Assembly (NCBI GenBank): GCA_964017195.1
Contig: OZ024895.1
Coordinates: 12,020,501-12,084,500, forward strand
DNA length: 64,000 bases
Direction: 5' to 3'
Source: Siderastrea radians
Taxonomy: Eukaryota > Cnidaria > Anthozoa > Scleractinia > Rhizangiidae
Made by a program: the position numbers and the translations under genes. Shown piece after piece: positions 44,901-56,900 of the stretch (position 1 is the first letter of the stretch; every line of letters starts with the position of its first letter). Under the pieces are notes generated by a model that was given only the letters and a program-made list of their open reading frames with translations, searched no databases and was not told the DNA's origin.

Positions 44901-47900
44901 CTTCTCTTATTTCTTATGTGATCAGGAGACTTCCTCGGCTATCAACACTGTGATAGGCAATGTACCACTAGGATCATACCTTGGATATCAGCTGTTTGAC
45001 AAGAAAAAAAGCCAGACATTATTTAGTGTTGATAGACCTGCTGAGAAGATGGTCCGAAGGCAAGATGCCAAAATTTTGCCCTTTCCGGATATACCATTAG
45101 ACAATTCAAACAACTCTTTTACTCTCCCAGTTAATCTTGATCAACCACAGAGTGATGTCCTAAACAAGATTACTATTGATTTGCTGGAATCACCACAAAT
45201 TCAAAAGTTAACCGTGCGACAGTCATTGGAGCCAGAGTGGATGGTGCAGAGAAGCATGAGGTTAACTGCATCAAATTTTGGCAAAGTTGTTAAAAGGAAA
45301 AGACCACCCACTGAACCTTTTCTAAGGGACATATTTGTACCTAAGGATTTGTCAAAGGTATCTTCTATTCGTCATGGACGGCAGCAGGAACTGATTGCCA
45401 GGTCTTTTTATAGTCGGAAAATGCAGAAGAAGTGCAAGCAGTTCATTGTATATGATGCTGGCTTAGTGGTAAACCCCTCTTTTCCATACCTTGGGGCCTC
45501 CCCTGATGGGAAAGTGTACGATCCCACTGAGAAGGACCCATTTGGCTTGCTCGAAATGAAAAATCCTTACACGTAGAGGAATTCCACAATGGAGGAAGCC
45601 TGTCAGGATCCAAACTTCTTCCTTCATATGGTTGATGGCAAACCAAAGCTAAAAGAAGATGACAAGAGTGGGTATTTTGCTTAGGTACAAGGGCAGCTTG
45701 CTGTGACTGGGCTTCCATGGTGTGACTTTGTTGTCCACCTCTCAGGTTCACATAACTTGAATGTTGAGCGGATTTACTTTAATCAAAGGTATTGGGAAGA
45801 AAACCTCTTTCCAAAGTTGACAAAATTTTACTTTGATCATGCTTTGCCATTTTTGGCAAAATAATAAGTGACTTCCCTTTTTATAGGGAAGAAAAGTTTA
45901 TTGATTTGTCAGTCTTTTTAGGGTAGTTGAATTTTCTTGTTTGTGATCTTTGACATGACCCTTCTGCCCCCTAGCATTGAGCATTGGGTCATTTTCAGAT
46001 TACGGTTCTCAGTCTTTTTGTCTCTGGAGAAATACCAGTACTACTTTTTGTGAGACTGTTTGTTTTTCAGCAGTTCACAACATGAAAGTTAGGAATTATT
46101 TCCAATTTTGACTTCAGGAACTGTAAACGTCTCAGCTGTCTTTTAGGAGTGAATGAGTTAAACTGATAAGAAAGCCAGAGAGTGTAGTTAACATTTGAGA
46201 TGAAAACGTTTTTTAATAAGTGTATCAAATCTGATTTAATGGGGATATTTACTGTGTTGGTGTAGGGTTGATCCAGGGGTGAGGTGGGGGGGGGGGTGAA
46301 ACCCACACTATGAGAAGTTCAAAATACTGGAAATGCAGTGAATGCCCCATTTTGCAATCCACCATTTTAACTGGCATAATATGCTCCCTGGCCCCTATAG
46401 GGACTCACACCAACTAAAATTCCCCTTTCATAAAACCCCGGATCCACCCCCATCCTCTAACCTGTATGCACTTTAAACTTCAAGATTTATCTTTGGTGAT
46501 CATTTTGTTTATTCTCATTACCCATTTGTTCTTGAATTGATATTATTTGAGGGAAAAAGATGCTGTCAATATTGGGGCTTTTATAAAAGGTATAGATATA
46601 TTTCAAGATACAATAAAATTTCTTTTCCCAATGGGGAGTTATCAAAGATGGTATGGTTTCTCAAGATGTTTTAGACTTTCTCAAAGTCCTTTGCTTCTCA
46701 TATCGCTCATGTTCCATACAATATTTTCTTCAGGAAAAAAAATTCTGAACTTGGCTTGTGGGTAGGTCTAAAATTTTTGTGCAGATGTAAATGGTCAGGA
46801 ACAACATCAAAACAAACGCAATTTAACACAACCTTTACATATTTTCTTTTAATATGGCTCAATAATGACTTACTAAAGCAGTTCAAGTATTGTTACACCT
46901 TGTCAAGAATAGGCTCCACAAAGTTTGACAAAATACAACAGATTGTCCAAATCTGGTTTATAGTCCCAAACATGTTGATAGGGATTTCACTGGAAAATAT
47001 TTGAAACCTGCGTACTTTCCCTATTGCTCTCTCAATGTGGATTCGGTGCTGTGCTACTGTCTGTGTCTTAATAACATTACCCTCAGTGAATGCACTTTGG
47101 TTTGCAAGGAATGGGGGGATGTTGAGACCTAAGTTAATTTTTCTAAGTTCGTCACCAATGTCAAATCCCTTATCTGCCATAACAGCATCAGCAGCTAGTA
47201 TTTCACCTACTTTTACCTTGTTCTTGAGGGTCTCTAAGAAACCACTTCTTATTACAATTTTCTTGTTAGAAATAGAACCTGTATACAATTAAGAGACAAA
47301 AATAATGCCACCCATGGAATCAACTCCAACAAGGCTTTTGAGAGTGTTTGTTGACTTGTAGCTAGAATAGCTCTGGGACTGCCTCAAAAGGAATGAGGGG
47401 GTCTGTATTCTAAGTTCTGTTGCATCGATAATGTCAACAGTGTTGGGATATTTCTCTTTGAAATTAGATGGAATATTGGCAATGACTACGTTTCTATGAG
47501 GCTAGATCTTTCAATTACCAAGCCGTACGTACAGATAATTGATCCATGTTGTGAAAAGTTTAGAAACAGTTGCTTCAGATACATGAAACCTCACAGATAA
47601 ATCAACATTTGATGACCCTAGCCTGAGCTTCATTAATACTAGAAGAAATTTATCTTCAACACCCAGGGAATATCTCCTGTCATCATTCACAGAAACCTCG
47701 TCATCGCTTGATTCCCCTGAAGAAGATTCCACAGATTCAGGTTCTGAATCAAATAGAGAATTTCGGTCAATGGTCACCTGTTTTGCCCCCCTTTGAATCC
47801 CAGTTTACAATGTTTGATCTGTCTAAGTCAGGAAGGACAAACTCAAGTACCATTCTAAATCTCTCATACGATTTAAAGCCAGTAAAATGGGAAAAGTACT

Positions 47901-50900
47901 TGACTTCCTTTTGAGGATTCTCGCACAAGGACTTGAGCATGTTTATTGAAAATCTATGTAAACATGGCACCTCCATGTTAACTTGTAACCCTCTGGAAAC
48001 AAAATTGTCTTTCTCGGTTTCGTCAAACTGTCCTTCTCCTTGGGATGCAGTGGCCGTGAGCTCATCTTCCAGAAGTTCTTGTTCTGCCTGAAATTTTGCT
48101 CTCTTTGCAGGTAAGGGCCTTTCTTCTTTCTTTTTAGTCCACGAAAATACGGATGGACAGACTCCTTTTTTTCTGTTTGTTTTTCCTCTTGCTTGAAAGC
48201 GAAATGTAATCGTCCTTTGTAAAGTGATCAGAGCACACTTTTGTACTTTTTGTCACTTTGAAGTCCTTCTTTGGATCCCTTTTTATGCGAGTAGTCCAAA
48301 TCTTGAAATTTGAAAAAAAAGCGTATAGTTTGAACCCACAGTGTAAACACGTGCAACGAATGGATAATCGACTGACCGTAAAATTTCGCAAGATTTCTTA
48401 CCTTTACGAGTTTTTCATCCTTCGGGAACTTGTGAAATGATAAATTGTTATCGGCGGAACTATTGCAGCAATTGTAGACACAGCAATAATGAACCAGAGC
48501 CGCTTAAGATTGGAATTTTACGCCAGATAACCACGAGCCGCATAAGTCTTCAGCCAAAGATCAATGTTTGTTTACCCAATAGAGATCACGTGACAGCCTT
48601 ATGCCGTAGACGGCGAATAAGGTCTATTATCCACTGCACAAAATCATAATAGCATCTAAAAATAGGCCGCCAGGATCACGATAGTCCTGTTTGACCACGG
48701 TCGACACTGGCCAACACTAAAATTAAGCCCCAATGGGGAGGACCACGCTTGTTTTGGTCGTGTTACAATACGTAGTAACTATGACCCTGTGCGGACACAA
48801 ATTTTTGCTCCACTTTGACGTGGATCGCGACGTTTCGACTGCTACACTGCGGTCATTATCATTCGATGGTGTCCACTGGCTGTGTATCATAATAAGTATC
48901 ACCGTGGTTGTGATTGGTGCCTTACGATTCTCCTTTTTCTGACTAGACGCTGTTCCCTCAGAGGTCTGCTTTGCTTTCAATTGGCTGATGCGTTGATGTT
49001 GTTAGGGTGAAGTCTTATGTAAACGGCATCTTTAGCCCTACGTACGTACCAGTGAGGGACGCGGTCGATAAACTTTAACCTTGTCCCAAAGCAGATGGTG
49101 TCCCGTCTCATTAGCATGTTCTGAGGCTGCTCAGGTCTGAGTTTGTGCAAGCCGTATATCTTTGCCGTGTTCCGTTCAAGAATCCATCGATTTTCCTGCC
49201 TCTCCAATAAAGACTTTGCCACATTCTCTGGGAATCCTGGAGACCACTCCATCTTGTTCTGACAGTTCAAAAGCGTGCTTGAATCGCACTTAGTGTGATG
49301 TAAGTGTTGTGTCGGACTTGAAAACAATGTGCATGCCTTGCTAGCTGTTGTAAGCAACGGCAAAGAGCCTCTGACACCCCTTTGATTTATGGCACAACCG
49401 CGGTATATTTTATTTCAGACGCAGGCTCTTTTCGACCTCTTCGAACAATCACGCACAACCACGATGATCCTTATTATGACACACAGCCAGTCGCAACCAT
49501 GGCCTAAAAGTGGCGATGCACATCAGAACATCAGAGGCAAACGAATGAATAAACTATCAGAGTAAAAAGACACGCGACAAGATAAGACCATGTGATTAAT
49601 AAAGTTTGTGGGAGGGAGAAGCTGCCATTATTTCTTCAACGTAGAAGTAGTACTCATTTAAGGCGCAATGACTGATTTTCTACAAGGGCTCTCTCAAGAC
49701 GTTGCAACCAATAAAATTCAATCTCTGTGTACCCTTCGTTCAAGAAACACTTACGGATGAAGTACTGTACTATTTTGTCTTTGTTTGGGCGAAAAATCCA
49801 TAAAGAATCGTTACGGGAGATAAATCAAATTTGATAATAATGCTGGTTAGCCGCAATCTATGAAACGAGTTGTGTTGAAGGCCATTCGTTTTAATTTTTC
49901 ATAAGTAACATGGGCTATCCAAAAATCTTTTTGCTTTTCTAAGGTGGCCGAACACAATTTCTTGAGTGTTTACCATTTACCGAAAAAATCCGGAAATTTC
50001 GGTTGGAATGTAAATGGAAAGACTATTTTGGTTCGCCCGACCGGAAAATTTCAGAAATAAACGGAACGTCTTCAGAGGTACTCCAAAATTCCCAACCGGA
50101 ATATCCAAACGGAAAATTGTGTTCCATTTACTTTTTTCTACCAGTTCCAAGACCTACGCCAATTGTCAGACTAGTTCCAGACTCTATGTAAATTAGAGCG
50201 AATCGCACAAATGGTACATGCTTATCTCGAACGGAATTTGCCATTCGGAAGGGCTTTCCTTACCATTTGCATAAACCGTAGATCAACCGGTTTGCCCCTG
50301 TAAATGGTAAACAACCCTTGTACCTAGGCGTCATACATCGTCATTTTCAAACCACTGGCAGTTGGGGGGCCAAAATTGGCAAAATGGAAGTTGAACTAAA
50401 AAGGATTATTTTTGAGATGTTTTATTAGAATAAGTGCTGTTGCCATGGCAATATGGCTGGTAATAAACCAGCCTTAAAGAATGGGTTCGATTTTTTTTCA
50501 GGAAATCCATTCGTTAGATTTTATCCACCATTTGTCTCTAGAAAACCCAGAAAAATACTAGCCCATTGACACTGGTCTCGTGAAATTTTTTGTTTTGCAT
50601 TTAATTAATGTTTTCTGAATATCTCCTTCGTCAGATTTCAATTTTTGTTTGCAGGCGAGTTACAAGTGTTCTGAACTATTATTCTACCAAGTTTCATGAA
50701 ATTCTAACGAGCGGTTCCATAGAAATCAGTGCATTTCCACTAAACCATGCAGACACAATCTTCTGGTTAATGGTGTATGCGTTGCATTTGACAGGGTTCT
50801 CGATCCCTACGAACAATCCCGGAAACGCCGGGTATTTTCCAATAGTATTACCTTTAATACACTGAAAAACAAACGTTTTTCATACATAGCAAACTGTTTG

Positions 50901-53900
50901 ATTGTTAAAGGAGAAGGTCACTCCAGAAACGATGTATTTTTTGAAACCGCCAATGAAAAGATAACACTAGGTTGAGTTACTGATCGTGGTTTCAGCTTCT
51001 AAAGTACATCCGACCCACTGAAATTCCTTTGGAAAGAAGGCCAAAATTTAACATTGCAGGCCGTCATTTTGAATCGTACTTAGCAGCCTGGCCGCTTGTC
51101 CGTGACGTCATTCCGTCCAACGTGAAACTGGCGGGAAATCTAAACGCTTGTCGGTACTGTTACAAATATGCTGCTGTTACAAATTTACAGGTCCGAAAAA
51201 GATAGAATAATAACCTCTTACTAACTGAACGCGAGGGCCGTACAAAAACGACCGAGGGCCAATATTCCCCAGTACGGTCCCGAGCAAGTGAAGTTAGTAA
51301 GTGGTTTATTATATGGCATCATTTTTCGTTCCAAACAACACTTCCGGTACTTCATTCAAGTCAATTTCCGGCGCGGTGTCAAGGAAAGAAGCCAGCGATT
51401 TTAACAGGCTTTCGAATCAGTTTGATGATCGTTGCTGTCGATCGGCAGAAACTTGCGTGGCTCTTGAATGAAAACTGCTCTGCTTCTATTATATGTGTCC
51501 GTTTTGTCGTCGTCCTGTACAACACAAGAAAGTTTTATTTGAAAATACGTCTTCGTTATGGGCAGAGACAATTCGGGAAAAAGAAGAATAATGAAAAGGC
51601 CGCGGTAAAACTGGCTCACACACGTGCTTCTCAAACTCTGGAAATTGTGGTAGCGTGTTAGTCATTGTGAACAAAGGAACACTCGAACCTAAAAAAAGAC
51701 ACTGGAAATTATCTCTCCATCAAATACTGCAAGTTGTTTGCTTCAGTGGCTTTAAAGAGAACTTTGTGAATGCTGAGAGCAAAGTTTCGTCGCACCTAAC
51801 AAAGTTGTTTTTAGCGCGAGCTACAGCAAGAGCGGACTTGTGAACACGCTAAAATTATTTTCAAGGATGTGCACTACAAGAGCAAAAATCTTGCTGAGGA
51901 ATCAAGGTACACTGTTAGTTTAATGCATGTACGTGTGGCTTTAATTTGTTCTTGTGGAAAGCGCTGACTGAAGCGATGGCGAATATTAAACTAGACAAGA
52001 ACGTGATCGTTTGCTTTCGATTTATAGTCAGTATAGTTGCCGGTGAAAGCCGTTTGCTAGTTGTTTTGCAGTTTTCATTCTTTTTTGCCGTGAGGTTTTC
52101 TTGTGAGAAACGCTCTCTTTTGTTAATGCTGAATTTTAATAATTATTGTTTAAGTCTTGGCCGATTTACTTGGGTCTTTACAGCTTACAGTCTATAGCCG
52201 TACAAAAAAACAATAAACAAACACAGTCACTGAAGAACGTTGGCCCAGTCGGTAAACTTAATTGAAGATCGCTTTTTCTAAGCAGACGTGTTTACCTCGT
52301 TCATTTGTTTTGTACCAGCTCCAAACCTTTTCTTTTTTATCTTCTTGCATTTTCACAGTTTGAATTTTGCTGTAGCGTTAGCACGAAAAAAAAATATCCA
52401 AAAAGGAACGTTTCCATGGTAATGGTCCGTACTGTAAAATCCCGACCGAAGACTAACCAATCAGAACACTCGATTTAGACTGAAGAATTGCTTGCCATAT
52501 AATAAGAGGAATTACTTTTCACGACTTACCTGTGAAGAAAACACGACTGGCAAAGCAGTGGTTTGACCAGCTTCGCCATGACGTGTGTAATCTAAGCAAA
52601 CGATCGGGCGGTAAAATATAAGTAGAGAAAACAGGTCAAAACCAAATTAAGACTCGATTTGAGCCTACCGTTTTAATTATAATTTATAAAGCGATTTACA
52701 GGCGTCAAAATAATTTCTATTCAAAAATTAGGGGAAGGAAGAGTAAATGTACCATGGCCTACAAAGGTCACGCTGCAAACAAAAAAAAAATACACGCAAA
52801 CAAAAAAGGAAACCACTCAAACAAAGAAAAAGCCACGCAAATAAAAATGGAACCACGCAAACAAAAAAGAAAACACGCAAACAAAAAAGAAAACACGCAA
52901 ATAAAAAAGAAACCACGCAAACAAAAAAGAAACCACGCAAATAAAAATGGAACCACGCAAACAAAAATGAAACCAGGCAAACAAAAAAGAAACCATTCAA
53001 ACAAAAAAGAAACCACGCAGGAAAAAAAGAAAAACGGAAGTAAATAGGAAAAACGCTCCAGGCCTCGCAAGCCGCCATGTTTCGTATAAGTTATGGGGCA
53101 AATAATTGCTCAAAGTGTGGAGAATTTCCTTCGAATCCCACAAGCGAATCATCCAGCAAGACCATAGGGTTCAAGGAATTTTAAAAAGGAGAGAAACTGA
53201 TCGATCTACCCAATTTCAGCCTAAGAAATAGCTCAAGACACTGAGTATGGTGAGCAAGTCGAAGGCCAAGGAAACCGAAGTGTCAATACAGGCTTCATGA
53301 AACTGGAGGCTTCAGGCAATCTAAAGAGATACCGAGGCAAGTCCTCGCCAGTGAAAGTTAAACCAACAACATACGTTCAGTATACTTTGGATAAAGGTGT
53401 GACGAAGCACACGAATCACGACAAAGAGGTCCATGAAGGATTGGAATACGTTTTGCTGTACCCTGTTCACAGTGAAGTAATTAACTTACCAGGCACAACC
53501 AGCCAAAGTACATCCAAAACTGCAAAGTACATCCAAACTACATTGAGCGTTTGCTGTTGGTTAAACTTTCACTGGCAAGGTCTTGCCTCGGCATCTCTTC
53601 AGGTTCCCTGAGGCCTCCAGTTCCATGAAGCATATATTGACACTTCGGTTTCCTTGGCCTTCGACTTGCTCACCGTAGTCAGTGCCTTGAGCTTTTTCTT
53701 AGGCTGAAATTGGTTCGATCGCTCTATTTCTTTCCTTTTTAAATTCCTTAAGCCCTATGGTCTTGCTGGATGATTCGCTTGTGGGATTCGAAAGAAATAC
53801 TCCATACTTTGAGCAATTATTTGCCCCACAACTTATACAAAACATGGCGGCTTGCGAGGCCTGGAGCTCAGGCCGTACGCGTTTTTCCTATTTACTTCCG

Positions 53901-56900
53901 TTATGTGTTTCACTTCCGTTATGTTTTTTAATTTGCGTGGTTTCTTTTTTGTTTGCGTGGTTTCCGTTTTTGTTTGCGTGGTTTCTTTTTTGTTTGCGTG
54001 GTTTCAGTTTTATTTGCGTGGTTTTTTGTTTTGTTTGCGTGGTTTCTTTTTTGTTTGCGTGGTTCCATTTTTATTTGCATGGTTTCAGTTTTATTTGCGT
54101 GGTTTTTTGTTTTGTTTGCGTGGTTTCTTTTTTGTTTGGGTGTTTTCTTTTTGTTTGCGTGGTTTCCTTTTTTTGTTTGCGTGTTTTTTTTTTGTTTGCA
54201 GCGTGTCCCTTGTAGGCCATCGTTTAAATGTGCCTTCCATCTTGTTTTCCGACTCCGGATGCCGACACAACATTTGAACAAATACACACTTTCAGAGCTA
54301 ACTTTGCTTCACATCTTTGGCAAGAACACCAGAATGTGCTCTCCAACCGTTCGTTCATTTCTTCACTTCTATCATCATCAGCAACATCGCAGACATGTTT
54401 TGGCTCAAAACGATAAGGTTAAAGCGCAGCCATCTTCTCGGATATACACATAAACAGGGCAAACTCCGAGAAGATCCCCGCGTTGGACGAAATGACGTCA
54501 TGGACAAGCGGCCAGGCCGCCAAGAACGATTCAAAATGGCGGCCCGCGATGTTGAATTTTGGCCTTCTTTAGAGAGGAATTTCAGTGGGATCGGATGCAC
54601 TTTAGAAGCTTAAACCGCAGACAGTAACTCAACTTAGTGTTATCTTTTTACTGGCAATTTTTAAGAAACACCGTTTCTAGAGTGACTCTCTCCTTTAAGA
54701 CGGGAAAAAACACTTGCACAATCTTCACTAAACAAAATAAAATGCTCGATGCACAGGCGCCATGTTTGCTTTTTCTGAAAGCTTTGTGCGCGCTAATGCA
54801 CGTCCGCAGTACAAATCGTAGAGCGCCTGCAAACTGCGTTCAGACACCTTAAAACGTAAAAGCTACCAACTTTTCAACTAGGGTTCTCCAAGACTTTACC
54901 TGGGAACACTTTTGTTTGACCGAAGTAATTTTTCATGGAATTTGATATAACCATGGTGCATGTAACATTATATTGACTGGCGGGGCTTCAGATATTTGAA
55001 TTTTCATGATGTTTTTAAGAACACTTTAATGTCTTTGTACTATTTTTGAGTAATTTGTTTGTTCAAATAATGCTAACATATCCCTTTAAACACTCTATGA
55101 CACCATTACAAAATCGTTTAAAGATGTGCGCGTGAGTGTAAATCGAAAAATCACGATCAAGTGTGACATATACTTACAGTGTACCGTCACAGTGACAGTA
55201 TCTGTGGGTCCATCACCATAATAATTGAATGGAGTGCAGCTGTAGATCATCTGACGTATTCTTTCACTAACTGAAGTTGTATACATGGCCGAAGAACCAG
55301 CAACTGTGCTGTTAGGCAAACTGTCAAAGAATCGATACTTTGCAGGCGGATTGCCCTGTGCACTGCAGGTAAGCTTAATGCCTTCACTGACAACAACAGT
55401 GTTGTTGGTCAAATTAGTCGACAGATGTGTGTTTATTGCATGATAGTCTGAAGCGAAAGAAAATAAGATTACCACTCTGCCTAAGGATGTGTACACTACC
55501 AAACTACCCTCGGCTGTGGTGTTAAGCAATGTTCATGGGCTCTTCTTTCCTGACAGCTGTCTCGGGACACCCCACTTACCTGAGCCAATGTTCTCACTGT
55601 TGCCATCTGTCATTGAGATCTTTCTATCTTAGTCCACTAGGACACTGTTATAAACTGCATGCAAATACGATCTTGTAGATGTTTCGCTTAAGAGACCTCA
55701 ATGACTCCGTCGAGTTCCAGAGAAGTAAGGTACAGAATTTCGGTAGCTTTGTCCCATACACCTCCCATGACTTACCTAGCTAGAAGCCAATAGCCTCCGT
55801 AGCAGATGTAAACGGGGAGGAGGCAAGAAGAGCGAAAAAGTAGGGAGAAAATCAATTTTTCCTCCCACTTTCTCGCTAAGCCCTGCCCTTTCTCTGTTTG
55901 CAGCTGATGTGCAGGCTAGAAGCCAAGGACGTTGCAAACACTGTCGGCAGTTTTCAGGAAGATATTCGAATTAATTTTCTCTACCACATCGTTATGGTAA
56001 TACATCTAAGCATCTTAATTATCCTCTGTAAGGCGCCAGTGCTGACTTTGTCTGTGATGTTGAATACCACAATCATTGCAGCGATCCACTTTCTCGTGTC
56101 AAGCATTGCAGCGTAAGTTAACTGGCACACATGGCCAACGAGACCGACTACCCTTTGCCGTTGGACTTTCTCTACCTCCTCTACCATCAAAAAAGGTCTG
56201 GAGCTCGATTCGTCTTAATGTTTGGAAACATCTCGTTAAAAATAATTCGCGCTATCGACGTTTGTGATTGATGCGCTTGACAGAGAACGACCTTTATGCT
56301 CTTCCAAAATACAAAATACGGCAACCAACCATAATACGTTGTCAAAACAAGTCCCCAAAGAACACCTTTCTGACTTCAGGCAGTCATTCAAGACCAAGAG
56401 AAAAGAAAAGCTATTTATATTATGTGACAGCATAATTCCAGAAATAATTGGCTCCTGTCAAACTTGTTCAAAACCTGTTGGTTAGCTGAAAACAGAACAT
56501 GACATCACCCTATCTTATACAGACAATAGCCTATATATCGACATTAATACCTCCCCCCTCCGATTATCAAGGAGCCCCTTTCAAAAAAGAGTAAACCATG
56601 AATACTATACTAGTATTATCCCCTTTGGAATAAGGTTAATTTTATGTAAACTGTGTTTAGTTGAGATTGCCCAGCTACTGAGTCACGGTAAAGCTAGTGG
56701 CTTGGTTATAGTTACTAGTTCTAAGTGCCACGCGCGACTTGCGCGCAGATGGGATCAGTGATACATGTCAACAGCGTCCTGTGAAGAAGGATCAAGAGAA
56801 AGATGGTAGTTTTGAACCTTAACATTTGTCGTCATTTTTTCCTTGATGTAACGAAACGCGATGTAACGAAAGCGTTCCGGCACCGTAACATACAACTGGA

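Larger units (their letters stand above)
43815..48625. mobile_element. ISL2EU-like DNA transposon, decayed
   Basis: Inverted ends AGACCTTATTCGC ... and GCGAATAAGGTCT are flanked by AT on both sides (43813-43814 and 48626-48627); a second inverted block GTCACGTGATCTCTATTGGG lies just inside each end. It holds a plus-strand SWIM/YqaJ nuclease gene and a minus-strand THAP/HTH/DDE transposase, the two-gene set of the ISL2EU group. Both genes carry stops. It sits in the RTK intron. Confidence 0.85.
52754..54220. mobile_element. Foldback element with minisatellite arms
   Basis: The left arm 52754-53393 and right arm 53527-54220 are inverted copies from ATGGCCTACAA.GG at the tip to AAAGTT.AACCAACA at the loop. 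Each arm contains about 12 copies of a 20-base minisatellite (ACGCAAACAAAAAAGAAACC or complement). The loop is about 130 bases. TAAATGT occurs just outside both ends. The layout is like FB/Galileo elements of insects; the superfamily here is unknown. Confidence 0.8.
50905..54698. mobile_element. Large TIR element flanked by TTAA, with nested foldback
   Basis: Left end TTAA-AGGAGAAGGTCACTC and right end GAGTGACTCTCTCCT-TTAA are inverted copies. The similarity continues about 215 bases inward (AAGATAACACTA.GTTGAGTTAC; GGCCGCTTGTCC.TGACGTCA). TTAA is the target duplicated by piggyBac-type elements. No transposase frame was found inside; the 1.5-kb foldback at 52754-54220 and a short inverted pair around 51195-51340 lie within. 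Confidence 0.65.

Noticed and set aside
52747..53047. Lys-rich frames over 52.7-53.0 kb
   Set aside because: Same minisatellite on the other strand; no start context or domain.
53297..53611. 104-codon frame in the foldback loop region
   Set aside because: It spans arm and loop without domain similarity, and its mirror arm does not keep the frame.
53757..54453. Phe/Leu/Cys-rich frames resembling membrane proteins
   Set aside because: They are translations of the minisatellite in the foldback arm in all frames.
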